Assembly: GCA_000432595.1 (NCBI GenBank)
Contig: HF996868.1
Location: 62,001 to 126,000, forward strand
Length of the DNA: 64,000 bases
DNA from: Clostridium sp. CAG:710
GTDB lineage: Bacteria > Bacillota_I > Bacilli_A > RF39 > UBA660
Direction: 5' to 3'
Under the pieces are notes generated by a model. The model was not told where the DNA came from, ran no database searches, and saw only the letters and a program-made list of their open reading frames with translations. The translations under genes and the position numbers were made by a program. This document shows, one piece after another, positions 47,497 to 59,000 of this stretch (the first letter of the stretch is position 1; each line of letters begins with the position of its first letter).

Positions 47497-48920
47497 TATT
47501 TTTGATTTATTGCATTAATTAGAGCTTTTTCCATGAAGGCTTTTAAATCTTCTGGATATTCAGTCCCAAAGTCATGTAATTTATTAGGCTCTCTTGTTAT
47601 ATATGTTCTAAAGTAATATACATATGCATCTGCAAAGAATTCATATATATTAGTTCGAGCATAGTCTGTTAAAATATTATTATTTGTACGATATTTATTA
47701 TATATTGTTACAAAGTTTGCATTATTTGAATAATAGTTTGCAAATTTGTAAGAATCAAATGCATGTGCTAATTCATGAGATACAACGTTTTCTTGATATT
47801 GTGTACATAATATTTCTGTAGAAGTAAAGTACAATGCTCCAGATGTAACTCCTGCATATATTGTTCCCCAATTTCTTTTCATTGAATTATCAGTTATGAA
47901 ATATATAACTGGTACCTTAACAAAATAACTTGGATTTTGTTTTAATTCAGCTATATATTTGTTAACAGCAGATTCATTGCAACCTTTTTCAACCTTTATA
48001 GTAGCTTTATTTATCTTTCCTAAATTTTTTACTGGATTTATTGCATAAGTACTTGATGTATACTCATTATTTGATGAATTATTATTATTACCATTATTAA
48101 TATTATTATTTCCACTATTTGATGATAATTCAACATATTTATATACCTTTGTTGTTTTTGAATCAACTAGTGTTTTACAAGTACTATCACTATACAATTT
48201 TATTTTTGAATATCTATAAGTATTGTTTTTGTCTACTGTAAGCCCAAAATATTTTCCTTTACCATCATTATCAATTGGACTACACTCTTGTGTATATCCG
48301 GATTGCGTTTTATTGTAGTTAGTAAATGTATAATACATTCTTTCATTGCCAGTTTGTTTAAAATTTATTTCTACTACTGTCTTATTTTTATATAGTGTCT
48401 CTGAAGGTTCAGTTAACTTTAGTGATGCTTTTTTATTATTACTGCTACTATTTCTATTGCCATTATTATTGTTATTGTTTGTTTTAACTTTGTATTTTTT
48501 ACTATCATATTTTTTAATACTATTGCTGCAAGTATTATCATTATAAATAGTTATTCTTGCGTAGATAGGTTCTTTTGTTGGATTAAATGAAAAATTTACT
48601 ACCTTTGATGTATTTACTTCATTACAATTTCCACTGTAAATTCTTTTTCCATTTGAGTAAAACATCTCTGGTTTATAATAATATGTATCCTCTCCAAAAT
48701 ATACAAATATTGAACTTACTTTTATTTTAGTACCTTTATTAGCTGTTGTGCTTGCTATATTATCCACAAAAATAACAGACGGTGAATATGTATTCGCACT
48801 CAACTTATTATTAATGCTTGTTGTAATAGTTGAAGTATTATTTTTCAACAAGCAAATAATCATTAAACATATAATTAGTAATACATTACTAGCTATTAGT
48901 ATTGTTTTTTTCTTATTCAT
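47496..48920 (-). CDS. Secreted M34/PPEP-like zinc metalloprotease, copy 1
   Basis: A 474-aa protein with an N-terminal membrane or signal helix (~6-25). Two similar beta domains follow (~47-145 and ~164-262), joined by Asn/Ser-rich linkers. The C-terminal domain (~290-474) has HELAH (H382, E383, H386) in SHELAHAFD and EFFADAY (E427 onward), the gluzincin zinc site arrangement of anthrax lethal factor and Pro-Pro endopeptidases (ATLF/M34). It probably cleaves a surface or host protein outside the cell. Most of its length is closely similar to the next upstream gene. No sortase motif. Confidence 0.78.
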   Translation of the reverse strand: MNKKKTILIASNVLLIICLMIICLLKNNTSTITTSINNKLSANTYSPSVIFVDNIASTTANKGTKIKVSSIFVYFGEDTYYYKPEMFYSNGKRIYSGNCNEVNTSKVVNFSFNPTKEPIYARITIYNDNTCSNSIKKYDSKKYKVKTNNNNNNGNRNSSSNNKKASLKLTEPSETLYKNKTVVEINFKQTGNERMYYTFTNYNKTQSGYTQECSPIDNDGKGKYFGLTVDKNNTYRYSKIKLYSDSTCKTLVDSKTTKVYKYVELSSNSGNNNINNGNNNNSSNNEYTSSTYAINPVKNLGKINKATIKVEKGCNESAVNKYIAELKQNPSYFVKVPVIYFITDNSMKRNWGTIYAGVTSGALYFTSTEILCTQYQENVVSHELAHAFDSYKFANYYSNNANFVTIYNKYRTNNNILTDYARTNIYEFFADAYVYYFRTYITREPNKLHDFGTEYPEDLKAFMEKALINAINQK

Positions 48921-48989
48921 ATTATATTTTCCCCCTTTGTTTTGCCACTTATTATATATATTTATTTTATTTTGTCAAGTTTAATGATT

Positions 48990-49017
48990 AAAAAAGACAC
49001 GTCAATTAAGACGTGCC
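48990..49017 (-). terminator. Terminator between the two metalloprotease genes
   Basis: GGCACGTC/GACGTGTC stem (one G-U) followed by TTTTTT on the minus strand, just after the upstream copy's stop. The two paralogues are therefore separate transcripts. Confidence 0.85.
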
Positions 49018-49024
49018 ACTGTTT

Positions 49025-50515
49025 TTATATTGCTTTACCTAATGCTTTTTCCATGAAGGTCTTTAAGTCTGTAGGATATGTTTTTCCAAATCCATATAAT
49101 TTATTCGATTCCCTTGTCATGTATGTTCTTAAATAGTATACATAAGCTTCTGCGAAGAATTCGCTTATATTACCTCGACCATAACTTGTTAATACACTAT
49201 TATTTTTACGATATTTATTATATAGCGTTACAAAGTTTGAATTATTAGAGTAGTAATTTGCAAATTTGTAAGAGTCAAATGCATGCGCTAATTCGTGTGA
49301 CATAACATTTTCTTGATATTCATTACATCTTATTTGTGTTGAACTGAAAGCCATAGCGCCCGATGTAACTCCTGCATATATTGTTCCCCAATTTCTTTTC
49401 ATTGAATTATCACTTATAAGATATATAACCGGTACTTTTACAAAGTAACTTGGGTTTTGTTTTAATTCGGCTATATATTTATTAACTACAGACTGGTTAC
49501 AACCTTTTTCAACCTTTATAGTGGTATTGTTTATTTTTCCTAAACTTTTAACCGGATTTATTGCATAAGTACTTGATGTATACTCATTATTTGATGAGTT
49601 ATTATTATTACTGTTATTATTATTACTATTATTATTTCCACTATTTGATGATGATTCAACATATTTATATATCTTTGTTGTTTTTGAATCAACTAGTGTT
49701 TTACATGTGCTATCACTATACAATTTAATTGCTGAATATCTATAAGTATTATTTTTATCTACTGCAAGCCCAAAATATTTTCCTTTACCATCGTTATCGA
49801 TTGGACTACACTCTTGTGTATACCCTGATTCTGCTTTATTATAATTAGTAAATGTATAATACATTCTTTCCTTTCCATTATGTTTAAAATTTATTTCTAC
49901 TACCGTTTTATTTGTATATACTGTCTTTGAAGGTTGAGTTAACTTTAGTGATGCTTTTTTATTATTACTACTATTATTGTTTTTATTGGTATTATTGTTG
50001 TTGCTATTATTATTGCTACTATTATTTCCATTATCTGATGATTTTAATTTGTATTCCCTACTATCATATTTTCTAATACTTTCTTTACATGCACTATCTT
50101 TATATGTGGTTATTCTTGCATAGATAGGTTCTTTTGTTGGACTAAACGAAAAATTTACTACTTTTGATGTATCCACTTCGTTACAGGCACTATTATATAT
50201 AGCTCTTCCATTTGAATAATACATTTCTGCTTTGTAATAAAACTTTTTATTTCCAAAATATGCAAATATTCCACCTACCTTTACCTTTGTTCCTTTTTCT
50301 ACTGTAGTTCCCATTACGTTATCTAAATATACTACTGTTGGTGTTACTAATGCATTTTTATCATCAGACTTTACAGTTTCTTTTTTATTATTATAATTAA
50401 CGTAGATTGTTGCGAATACTAAAACCACTAATGTTATTACCATACCAACTATTTCTAGCATATTATATTTATTGATGTTTTTTTCTTCTTTCGGGTTCTT
50501 TATTTCCTTTTTCAT
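49025..50515 (-). CDS. Secreted M34/PPEP-like zinc metalloprotease, copy 2
   Basis: About 496 aa, started at MKKEIKNPK because AGGAG abuts the earlier ATG. It has the same plan as copy 1: N-terminal helix (~20-42), two beta domains, Asn-rich linkers (longer here), and a catalytic domain with SHELAHAFD and EFFAEAY. It differs mainly in the N-terminus, the linkers and a region just before HExxH (GAMAFSSTQIRCNEYQENVM against GALYFTSTEILCTQYQENVV), which may alter specificity. It has its own terminator, so it can be regulated apart from copy 1. Confidence 0.78.
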   Translation of the reverse strand: MKKEIKNPKEEKNINKYNMLEIVGMVITLVVLVFATIYVNYNNKKETVKSDDKNALVTPTVVYLDNVMGTTVEKGTKVKVGGIFAYFGNKKFYYKAEMYYSNGRAIYNSACNEVDTSKVVNFSFSPTKEPIYARITTYKDSACKESIRKYDSREYKLKSSDNGNNSSNNNSNNNNTNKNNNSSNNKKASLKLTQPSKTVYTNKTVVEINFKHNGKERMYYTFTNYNKAESGYTQECSPIDNDGKGKYFGLAVDKNNTYRYSAIKLYSDSTCKTLVDSKTTKIYKYVESSSNSGNNNSNNNNSNNNNSSNNEYTSSTYAINPVKSLGKINNTTIKVEKGCNQSVVNKYIAELKQNPSYFVKVPVIYLISDNSMKRNWGTIYAGVTSGAMAFSSTQIRCNEYQENVMSHELAHAFDSYKFANYYSNNSNFVTLYNKYRKNNSVLTSYGRGNISEFFAEAYVYYLRTYMTRESNKLYGFGKTYPTDLKTFMEKALGKAI

Positions 50516-50592
50516 AACTAGCATCTCCTATTCTATACATAATTATAGTTGGTTATTATTGTTTAGTCAAGAATTATACTTTCAAAACAAAA

Positions 50593-50624
50593 ACAAAAAA
50601 GTACATTCTTTCGAATGTACTTTG
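50593..50624 (-). terminator. Terminator of tuf
   Basis: AAAGTACATTC/GAATGTACTTT stem over a short loop, then TTTTTTG on the minus strand. Confidence 0.88.
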
Positions 50625-50637
50625 ATAATCATTTAAA

Positions 50638-51822
50638 TTAGTCAATGATTTCAGAAACGTTACCAGCACCAACTGTACGTCCACCTTCACGGATTGAGAA
50701 CTTAGTTCCGTTTTCAATTGCGATTGGGTGAATTAAGTCAACAGTGATTTCTACGTTATCTCCAGGCATAACCATATCTACTCCAGCAGGTAATTCAATA
50801 ACACCTGTTACATCAGTAGTTCTGAAATAGAATTGTGGTCTGTAGTTAGCGAAGAATGGAGTATGACGTCCGCCTTCTTCTTTAGATAATACGTATACTT
50901 GTGCTTTAAATTTATGATGTGGTGTAACACTTCCTGGTTTAGCTAATACTTGTCCTCTTTCAACTTCTTCACGAGAAATACCACGTAATAATACACCAGC
51001 ATTGTCTCCTGCTTCAGCAAAGTCAAGTTGTTTTCTAAACATTTCAATTCCTGTTACAACTGTTGATTTAGTAGGTTTGATACCAACGATTTCAACTGTA
51101 TCGTTAAGATTTAACTTACCACGTTCAACACGTCCAGTAACAACAGTTCCACGTCCAGTGATTGTGAATACATCTTCAATACTCATTAAGAATGGTTTGT
51201 CATTATCACGTTCTGGAGTTGGAATCCATTCATCAACTGCATCCATAAGTTCATAGATTTTAGCTTTTGCTTCTGGATCTCCTTCAAGTGCTTTTAAAGC
51301 TGAACCACGGATAATTGGAGTATTGTCTCCATCAAATCCATATTCATTTAATAAGTCACGGATTTCCATTTCTACTAAGTCTAGTAATTCTGGATCATCT
51401 ACTTGGTCACATTTATTCATGAATACTACCATTCTAGGTACACCAACTTGGCGAGCTAGTAGGATATGTTCACGAGTTTGTGCCATAGGTCCATCAGTAG
51501 CAGCAATAACTAGAATTGCACCATCCATTTGAGCTGCACCTGTAATCATGTTTTTTACATAGTCAGCATGTCCTGGACAGTCAACGTGAGCATAGTGACG
51601 TTTGTCAGTTTCATACTCAACGTGTGCTGTATTAATTGTGATACCACGTTCTCTTTCTTCTGGCGCTTTATCGATATTTGAATAATCAGTAAATTCAGCC
51701 ATACCTCTTTCTGCTAAACATTTAGTAATTGCAGCAGTTAAAGTAGTTTTACCATGGTCTACGTGTCCAATTGTACCAATGTTAACATGTGGTTTTGAAC
51801 GATCAAATTTTTGTTTTGCCAT
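50638..51822 (-). CDS. tuf: Elongation factor Tu
   Basis: A 394-aa GTPase delivering aminoacyl-tRNA. P-loop GHVDHGKT is at 19-26, with DCPGHADY and NKCDQVDD as further G motifs and the C-terminal [15 protein letters not shown]. Switch [15 protein letters not shown] is standard. It lies at the end of the str operon, with its own promoter upstream as well. Confidence 0.98.
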   Translation of the reverse strand: MAKQKFDRSKPHVNIGTIGHVDHGKTTLTAAITKCLAERGMAEFTDYSNIDKAPEERERGITINTAHVEYETDKRHYAHVDCPGHADYVKNMITGAAQMDGAILVIAATDGPMAQTREHILLARQVGVPRMVVFMNKCDQVDDPELLDLVEMEIRDLLNEYGFDGDNTPIIRGSALKALEGDPEAKAKIYELMDAVDEWIPTPERDNDKPFLMSIEDVFTITGRGTVVTGRVERGKLNLNDTVEIVGIKPTKSTVVTGIEMFRKQLDFAEAGDNAGVLLRGISREEVERGQVLAKPGSVTPHHKFKAQVYVLSKEEGGRHTPFFANYRPQFYFRTTDVTGVIELPAGVDMVMPGDNVEITVDLIHPIAIENGTKFSIREGGRTVGAGNVSEIID

Positions 51823-51855
51823 TTTTTATTTCCTCCTTTTTTTAATTACTATTTT

Positions 51856-51884
51856 ATTTTAACTAATAATTGATAAATTATCAA
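51856..51884 (-). promoter_or_regulatory. Internal promoter for tuf
   Basis: TTGATA (51884-51879), 17 bp, TAAAAT (51861-51856) in the 106-nt fusA-tuf gap. It would let EF-Tu be made above the level of the rest of the operon. Confidence 0.65.
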
Positions 51885-51928
51885 CTATTTTTTATATAAT
51901 ATCAGAAGTAATTTTTCTGCTATTACCA

Positions 51929-53998
51929 TTAATTACCGCTTTTTTTAATTATTTCTTCAGCGATGTTTTTAGGAACTTCTTCATAATGATCAAATTGCAT
52001 AATGAAGTTTCCTCTTCCTTGACTGTTACTTCTTAATGAAGTAGCATATCCGAACATTTCAGCAAGTGGAACCATTGCACTTAATTTAATTGCATTTCCA
52101 ACATTTTCTTGTCCTAAAGGTTTTCCACGTCTACTAGTTAAGTCTCCCATAACATTTCCAAAATATTCATCTGGTACTGTTACATCAACTTTCATTATTG
52201 GTTCTAGTAATACTGGTTTACATTTATTTTTAGCTTCTTTTAATGCCATTGAAGCAGCAATTTTGAATGCCATTTCACTTGAGTCAACATCATGGTATGA
52301 ACCATCAAATAATGTTGCCTTTACATCTATCATTGGATATCCAGCAAGAACTCCTCCTGCCATTGCTTCTTGTAATCCTTTATCTGTTACTGGTATATAT
52401 TCACGAGGAACTACACCACCAACGATAGCATCAACGAATTCATATCCCTTATCAGGATTTGGTTCGAATTTAATCCATACGTGTCCATATTGTCCACGTC
52501 CACCTGATTGTTTAATATATTTACCTTCACAATCAGCAGCTTGACGGATTGTTTCACGATAAGCAACTTGTGGCTTACCTACGTTACATTCAACTGAGAA
52601 TTCTCTTCTCATTCTGTCTACTAATACATCAAGGTGAAGTTCTCCCATACCTGAGATAACTGTTTGACCTGTTTCATGATCAGTATGAACTCTGAATGTT
52701 GGATCTTCTTCAGCAAGTTTTTGTAATGCTATTCCCATTTTATCTTGATCAGCTTTTGATTTTGGCTCAACAGCTAATTGGATAACTGGTTCTGGAAATT
52801 CCATTGATTCAAGAATAACTTGCTTCTTTTCATCACATAAAGTATCTCCAGTTGTTGTATTTTTTAAACCAACTGCAGCAGCGATATCTCCTGTGTATAC
52901 ATCAGATATTTCTGTACGATGGTTAGCATGCATCAATAATATACGACCAATTCTTTCTTTAGTTCCCTTAGTTGAGTTCATAATGTATGAACCACTAGAT
53001 AAGTGTCCTGAGTAAACTCTAAAGAATGTTAAACGTCCAACGAATGGATCTGTCATAACTTTAAATGCTAATGCACTAAATGGTTCGTCATCAGATGGAT
53101 GTCTTAATACTTCATTTCCATCTTTGTCGATTCCCTTTATTGAAGCTATATCAAGTGGTGATGGTAAGTAATCTATAACTGCATCAAGTAATAACTTAAT
53201 ACCTTTATTTCCTAATGCTGTACCACACATTACTGGGAAGAATTCTACTGCTAGAGTTCCTTTCCTTATTGCTTTTTTGATTAATTCAACTGGAATTTCT
53301 TCACCTTCAAGGTATTTTTCCATTAATTCATCATCAAATTCAGCAACAGCTTCAATTAAGTCTGCATGTTTTTCTTCAGCTATAGCTTTTAAATCTTCTG
53401 GAATTTCAATTTCAGTTGCTTCTTCTTCTGGTTTACCATCATAATGGTAAGCTTTCATAGTAACTAAATCTATAACTCCATTAAATTCACTTTCTGCACC
53501 TATTGGCCATTCAATAGGTTTTGCATTAACTCCTAGTCTAGAATCGATTGTTCCTAAACTGTAAACGAAGTCAGCACCCATTTTATCCATTTTATTTGCA
53601 AAGATAATTCTTGGTACTTTAAATTCAGTAGCTTGTCTCCAAACTGTTTCAGTTTGTGGCTCAACTCCTGCTTGAGCATCAATAAGTGCTACTGCACCAT
53701 CTAATACTCTTAAACTACGACTAACTTCAACTGTGAAGTCTACATGCCCTGGAGTATCGATTATATTGAAACGATACTTTTTCCAATAAGCAGTTGTTGC
53801 AGCAGAAGTAATAGTAATACCACGTTCTTGTTCTTGTTCCATCCAGTCCATTTGTGATTCACCATCATGTGTTTCACCAATTTTATGGATTTTCTTAGTA
53901 TGGAATAATACACGTTCTGTACAAGTAGTTTTACCTGCATCGATATGTGCCATTATTCCTATGTTTCTTGTCATTAATAATGATGTTTCGCGTGCCAT
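51929..53998 (-). CDS. fusA: Elongation factor G
   Basis: A 689-aa translocase. G motifs [17 protein letters not shown] and NKMDKMG are present, and domain IV contains [15 protein letters not shown] with the usual HxxG-type tip region. It follows rpsG by 13 nt in the str operon. Length and motifs match EF-G proper, not the ribosome-protection or paralogue forms. Confidence 0.98.
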   Translation of the reverse strand: MARETSLLMTRNIGIMAHIDAGKTTCTERVLFHTKKIHKIGETHDGESQMDWMEQEQERGITITSAATTAYWKKYRFNIIDTPGHVDFTVEVSRSLRVLDGAVALIDAQAGVEPQTETVWRQATEFKVPRIIFANKMDKMGADFVYSLGTIDSRLGVNAKPIEWPIGAESEFNGVIDLVTMKAYHYDGKPEEEATEIEIPEDLKAIAEEKHADLIEAVAEFDDELMEKYLEGEEIPVELIKKAIRKGTLAVEFFPVMCGTALGNKGIKLLLDAVIDYLPSPLDIASIKGIDKDGNEVLRHPSDDEPFSALAFKVMTDPFVGRLTFFRVYSGHLSSGSYIMNSTKGTKERIGRILLMHANHRTEISDVYTGDIAAAVGLKNTTTGDTLCDEKKQVILESMEFPEPVIQLAVEPKSKADQDKMGIALQKLAEEDPTFRVHTDHETGQTVISGMGELHLDVLVDRMRREFSVECNVGKPQVAYRETIRQAADCEGKYIKQSGGRGQYGHVWIKFEPNPDKGYEFVDAIVGGVVPREYIPVTDKGLQEAMAGGVLAGYPMIDVKATLFDGSYHDVDSSEMAFKIAASMALKEAKNKCKPVLLEPIMKVDVTVPDEYFGNVMGDLTSRRGKPLGQENVGNAIKLSAMVPLAEMFGYATSLRSNSQGRGNFIMQFDHYEEVPKNIAEEIIKKSGN

Positions 53999-54011
53999 AC
54001 TTTACTCCTTT

Positions 54012-54479
54012 CTACCAACGATAATGTGCAAATGCTTTATTAGCCTCTGCCATTCTATGTGTATCTTCACGTTTCTTAACTGCTCCACCTGTTCCATTTG
54101 AAGCATCAATTAACTCGCTTGCTAGATTTTCAGCCATACCTTTTCCGCCTCTTTCTCTAGCGTATTTAACTAACCAACGAATAGCCAAAGCTTGACTTCT
54201 AGCAGGGCTAACTTCTATTGGTACTTGATAGTTTGATCCACCAACTCTTCTAGATTTAACTTCTAGAGCAGGTTTGATATTTTCCATTGCTTTTTCGAAA
54301 ATATTCATTGGATCTTCATTTGTTCTTTCTTTTATAATATCAAATGCTTTATAAAGAATTGTTTGAGCTGTTCCCTTTTTACCATCTAACATTATAGCAT
54401 TTACAACTTTAGTAACTACTTTTGAGTTATATATTGGATCTGGTAGAACATCTCTTTTAACTGCACGTCTCTTACGCAT
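54012..54479 (-). CDS. rpsG: 30S ribosomal protein S7
   Basis: A 155-aa primary binder of the 16S 3' domain: [40 protein letters not shown] and [12 protein letters not shown] are the conserved segments. Normal length, 26 nt after rpsL. Confidence 0.97.
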   Translation of the reverse strand: MRKRRAVKRDVLPDPIYNSKVVTKVVNAIMLDGKKGTAQTILYKAFDIIKERTNEDPMNIFEKAMENIKPALEVKSRRVGGSNYQVPIEVSPARSQALAIRWLVKYARERGGKGMAENLASELIDASNGTGGAVKKREDTHRMAEANKAFAHYRW

Positions 54480-54505
54480 TATAATTTCCTCCTTTCAATT
54501 TTGTC

Positions 54506-54919
54506 TTACTTTTTAGGTTTCTTAGCACCATATTTACTACGACCTTGTTTTCTATCTTTAACACCAGCTGTATCTAATGTACCACGAATAATGTGATAAC
54601 GTACACCGATTAAGTCTTTAACACGGCCACCACGAATTAAAACAACACTGTGCTCTTGTAAATTGTGTCCAATTCCTGGAATATAACAAGTTACTTCCAT
54701 TCCATTGCTTAAACGTACACGAGCGTATTTACGAAGTGCTGAGTTTGGTTTCTTAGGTGTCATTGTACCAACACGAGTACATACTCCACGTTTTTGAGGT
54801 GAGTTTTTATCTGTTTGTTTCTTTTGAATACTGTTTAACCCAATTCCCAATACAGGTGATTTACTTTTTCTCTTTTTATCACTTCTGTTTTTTCTTACTA
54901 ATTGATTAATTGTAGGCAT
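54506..54919 (-). CDS. rpsL: 30S ribosomal protein S12
   Basis: A 137-aa decoding-centre protein. The [19 protein letters not shown] loop carries the lysine associated with streptomycin resistance in wild-type form (TPKKPNS), and [18 protein letters not shown] is also standard. It is the first gene of rpsL-rpsG-fusA-tuf. Confidence 0.97.
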   Translation of the reverse strand: MPTINQLVRKNRSDKKRKSKSPVLGIGLNSIQKKQTDKNSPQKRGVCTRVGTMTPKKPNSALRKYARVRLSNGMEVTCYIPGIGHNLQEHSVVLIRGGRVKDLIGVRYHIIRGTLDTAGVKDRKQGRSKYGAKKPKK

Positions 54920-55045
54920 AAATTCAGTCTCCTTTCTTTACACATCTCCAGGTGTATCATTTTTGATTTTAAATATAAGCTTTGCCTAAGCAAAGCCCAT
55001 TTCAATCAGCATAGATAATATATCACGATGTTTATTTCATGTCAA
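54920..55045 (-). promoter_or_regulatory. Promoter and structured leader of the str operon
   Basis: TTGACA (55045-55040), 17 bp, TATATT (55022-55017). The ~90-nt leader holds two hairpins: GGCTTTGC/GCAAAGCT (54997-54978) and TACAC/GTGTA (54956-54939). The second contains GATACACCTGG (54958-54948), matching the rpsJ leader at 10 of 11 positions. No T-run follows either, so translational or antitermination-type control is likelier than a terminator. Confidence 0.62.
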
Positions 55046-55102
55046 TAGTAAATGATTGAAAATATTTTTTCTATAATATATAATGTTCTTAAGGAGGAAA
55101 TA

Positions 55103-55537
55103 ATGAAAAATTATAAAGATAACTTAAAAAACGGTGAGAAAAAAGTAAAAGGATTTTTTGGGGAATTTAAAACTTTTATTCAAAGGGGTAATGTAATTGA
55201 TTTAGCGGTTGGTGTTGTTATTGGTGGTGCATTTGGTAAAATAGTAACTTCCTTAGTTAATGATATCCTTATGCCAATAATTGGATTGCTTATTGGTGGA
55301 CAGGATTTTAAAGGTTTATCTATTAAAGTTAAAGATACTACCATTGCATATGGTTCATTTATTCAAAATGTTGTTGATTTCTTAATAGTAGCTTTCTTTA
55401 TATTTGTATTTGTTAAAATAATTAATAATTTATTTAAGAAAGAAGAACCTAAAAAAGAAGAAGTTAAACCAACTAAAAGTGATGAGGTATTATTACTTGA
55501 AGAAATCAGAGACCTATTAAAAAAGAAGAAAAATTAA
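55103..55537 (+). CDS. mscL: Large-conductance mechanosensitive channel MscL
   Basis: About 144 aa, from [11 protein letters not shown] behind AAGGAGG at 55091. Two membrane helices with the pore helix [23 protein letters not shown], and a Lys/Glu-rich cytoplasmic C-terminal helix. It forms a pentameric emergency valve in hypo-osmotic shock. An N-terminal charged extension of ~20 residues before the usual start of MscL is seen. Confidence 0.94.
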   Translation: MKNYKDNLKNGEKKVKGFFGEFKTFIQRGNVIDLAVGVVIGGAFGKIVTSLVNDILMPIIGLLIGGQDFKGLSIKVKDTTIAYGSFIQNVVDFLIVAFFIFVFVKIINNLFKKEEPKKEEVKPTKSDEVLLLEEIRDLLKKKKN

Positions 55538-55552
55538 TTCTTCTTTTTATTT
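55519..55552. terminator. Bidirectional terminator after mscL
   Basis: AAAAAGAAGAA/TTCTTCTTTTT stem around a 7-nt loop, spanning the mscL stop codon and the stop of the convergent small gene. Confidence 0.75.
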
Positions 55553-55954
55553 GTCCAAATTTTTAATATATCCCTTTGTTTTATATGTTCCACACTTTAA
55601 GTATGGGGAGTAATAATATATTTCATCTTTTATACCAAATTCAACGTATCCAGTACATTCTTCTAATATTTTTTCTTCTACTGATAGCTTATTTATATTT
55701 ACATAAAAAGTATCTCCATTATCTATATTTGGATAATGGCTTTCTTGATATTTTACAGAACTTTCTTTTACTATTGTTTCATAGTTTTGATATTTTTCTA
55801 AAAATTCATTCCCTTTACTACTATTATCTGTTCCTGTTGGACCCATACCATATTTATTTGATAAATGCGCTACTAATAATATTGCAATGAATATTATCGC
55901 GATAAAGGATAAGAATGTAGATAGGCCCCAGCCTTCTTGATTTAATTTTTTCAT
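55547..55954 (-). CDS. Small membrane-anchored, pseudopilin-like protein
   Basis: About 135 aa from MKKLNQEGWGLSTFLSF, behind GGTGAA. A short charged leader and then one long helix (~14-36) resemble type IV pilin-like N-termini (NQEGWGLS where pilins have G-FTLIE), but the +5 Glu is missing, so processing by a prepilin peptidase is doubtful. The extracellular ~95 residues contain two cysteines (ECTGYVEF and LKCGTYK) that may form a disulphide. Function is unknown; it sits alone next to rpoC. Confidence 0.55.
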   Translation of the reverse strand: MKKLNQEGWGLSTFLSFIAIIFIAILLVAHLSNKYGMGPTGTDNSSKGNEFLEKYQNYETIVKESSVKYQESHYPNIDNGDTFYVNINKLSVEEKILEECTGYVEFGIKDEIYYYSPYLKCGTYKTKGYIKNLDK

Positions 55955-56001
55955 ACGTTTCACCATTTATATTTTACAACAAATATTTTCATTAATCAAA
56001 C

Positions 56002-56030
56002 TAAAAGACGAATTTACATTAATTCGTCTT
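56002..56030 (-). terminator. Terminator of rpoB-rpoC
   Basis: AAGACGAATT/AATTCGTCTT stem and TTTTAG on the minus strand, overlapping the last rpoC codons. Confidence 0.82.
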
Positions 56031-59000
56031 CTAATTTTTCTAATGGTTCTTCATCTAATAATTCTGAAGTTAACTCATAATCTACATTTTTATAAGCTTT
56101 TAAACCTGTTCCTGCAGGGATTAATTTACCAATTATTACATTTTCTTTTAATCCTTGTAGGTGATCAACTTTTCCACGTATAGCAGCATCTGTTAAGATT
56201 CTTGTAGTTTCTTGGAACGATGCAGCTGATAAGAATGAATCTGTTTCTAGGGAAGCCTTAGTTATACCTAACATTAATGGTCTTCCTGTAGCAGGTTTCT
56301 TTCCTTTTATGATAGCTTCTTTATTTACATCAGTAAATTCTCTAAATTTAACTAATGCACCCGGTAAGAATAATGTATCTCCAGCATCTACAATTCTCAT
56401 CTTAGAAATCATTCTTCTTGTAATTATTTCAACGTGTTTATCAGAAATATCAACACCTTGTCCACGATATACAGCTTGAACTTCTTTTAAGATGTATTCT
56501 TGTGTAGTAAGTGGATCTGTTACTGCTAGTAATTCTTTAGGGCTTATAGCACCTTCAGTTAATTTATCACCAGCGGAAACTTCATCATTTAATTCTACCC
56601 TTAATTTAGCTCCATAGTTTGTTACATGTTCTTTAGTTTCAAGTTCATTAGTAACACTAATTCTATATTTTCCATGATCTTCTTCAATAGATGTTACTTT
56701 ACCATTTATTTCAGCAATAGTAGATTTTCCTTTTGGAATTCTTGCTTCAAATAACTCTTGAATACGTGGTAAACCTTGAGTGATATCTTCTCCACCGGCA
56801 ACACCACCAGTATGGAATGTTCTCATGGTTAGCTGAGTACCAGGTTCACCAATTGATTGGGCAGCCATAATACCAACTGCTTCACCAATTTCAACTAGAT
56901 TTCCTGTTGCTAAGTTTTTACCATAACATTTTTGACATACACCATTTACTGTGTTACATGTTAGAGTTGTTCTTATTTCTACTTCAGTTATACCAGCATC
57001 AATTATTTTTTCTGCTAAACCTTCAGTAATATACTGTAATTTATCAGCTATTACTTCTTTAGTAGTAGGATTAATAATTTTTTTGTTAGTATATCTACCA
57101 ACTATACGATCGTATAGTTTTTCGATTACTTCACCTGTTTTATCATTAATAAATGCTTTTACAACAACACCATTTTCAGTTCCACAGTCTTCTTCTCTTA
57201 CTATTATATCTTGACTTACATCAACTAAACGTCTAGTTAAGTAACCAGAATCGGCTGTTTTTAATGCTGTATCGGCACTACCTTTACGAGCACTATGTGT
57301 AGATAAGAAGAATTCAGCAACTGATAATCCTTCTTTAAATGAAGATAATACTGGAATTTCAATAGTATCACCATTTGGTTTTGACATCAATCCACGCATA
57401 CCAGCGATCTGAGTAAAGTTAGAAATTGAACCACGTGCTTTAGAGTGCATCATCATGAATATTGGGTTATCAACATATTTATTTGCATATTCTTCTAGTT
57501 CTTTTTGAACTTTATCTTTACATGAATGCCATGTTTGAATTACTTTTTCAAGACGTTCCTCATCAGTTATTAGACCACGTTGATATTGTTTATTAACTTT
57601 TTCAACCATCTTTTGTGCTTCAGCAATTAATTCTTCTTTATGTTCACTAGTAACAACATCGCTTATTGATACTGTAATACCAGCAACTGTAGAATATTTA
57701 AATCCTAAATCTTTCATTTTATCAAGCATAATTGATGTTTCAGTTGTTTTATAACGTTTGAATATTTGAGCAATTATACTCTCTAATATTCCCTTAGCAA
57801 ATGGTTTTACTAAAGGCATCGCTTTAATAACTTCAGGAATATTTTCTCCCTTATTTATAAAGTATTTATTTGGAGTAATATTTTGAATATTATCTAATGT
57901 TGGTTCATTAACATATGCGAATGAATCTGGTAAGATTTCATTGAATTTTAATTTACCTACGGTAGTTACTAAATATTTACCTTTTTGAGTTTCAGTAAAC
58001 AATTTGTATTTAAATGAATCTACTGGAATAGCAATTCTTGTATGAAGAGTTATTTCTCTTCTTTCATATGCCATTAAAGCTTCATTTGAATCTTTAAATA
58101 CTCTACCTTCACCATCTTCTCCTGCTTTCTCTTGAGTTAAATAATAGTTACCAATAACCATATCCTGTGAAGGAGTAACAATTGGATCACCACTTTTTGG
58201 AGAAAGAATGTTGTTTGCACCTAGCATTAACAATCTAGCTTCTGCTTGGGCTTCTTCTGATAGAGGTACGTGAACAGCCATCTGGTCACCATCGAAGTCT
58301 GCGTTAAATGCAGGACATACTAATGGGTGAAGACGTATTGCTTTACCACCAATTAAAACTGGTTCAAATGCTTGAATACCAAGTCTGTGAAGAGTAGGTG
58401 CACGGTTTAACATAACTGGATGTTCTTTTATAACGTCTTCTACTACATCCCAAACTTGTGGATCTTTATTTTCAATTAACCTTTTAGCAGCTTTAATATT
58501 GTGCGCTATATCACGAGATACTAATCCATTAATTACATGTGGTTTGAATAATTCAAGTGCCATATCTTTTGGAATACCACATTGATACATTTTTAAGCTA
58601 GGACCAACAACGATAACACTACGTCCTGAGTAGTCAACACGTTTTCCTAGTAAGTTTTGACGGAAACGTCCTTGTTTACCTTTTAACATACTTGATAGTG
58701 ATTTTAATGGACGATTTCCTGCACCAGTTACACTTCTACCACGACGTCCGTTATCAAATAATGCATCTACTGCTTCTTGTAACATACGTTTTTCGTTTTG
58801 AATAATAATTCCAGGAGCATTTAAATCTATTAATTTCTTTAAACGGTTATTTCTATTTATAACTCTACGATATAAATCATTTAAATCACTAGTAGCAAAT
58901 CTACCACCATCAAGTTGAATCATTGGACGAAGTTCAGGTGGAATTACTGGAATACAATCAAGTATCATCCACTCTGGACGATTTCCAGATTTGTAGAATG

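Noticed and set aside
48055..50040. AAT/ATT tandem repeats as a CRISPR or minisatellite array.
   Set aside because: They are irregular, lie in frame, and encode Asn-rich linkers between protease domains.
55547..55954. True type IV pilin gene.
   Set aside because: The glutamate at +5 of mature pilins is missing and no pilus assembly or prepilin peptidase gene is nearby.
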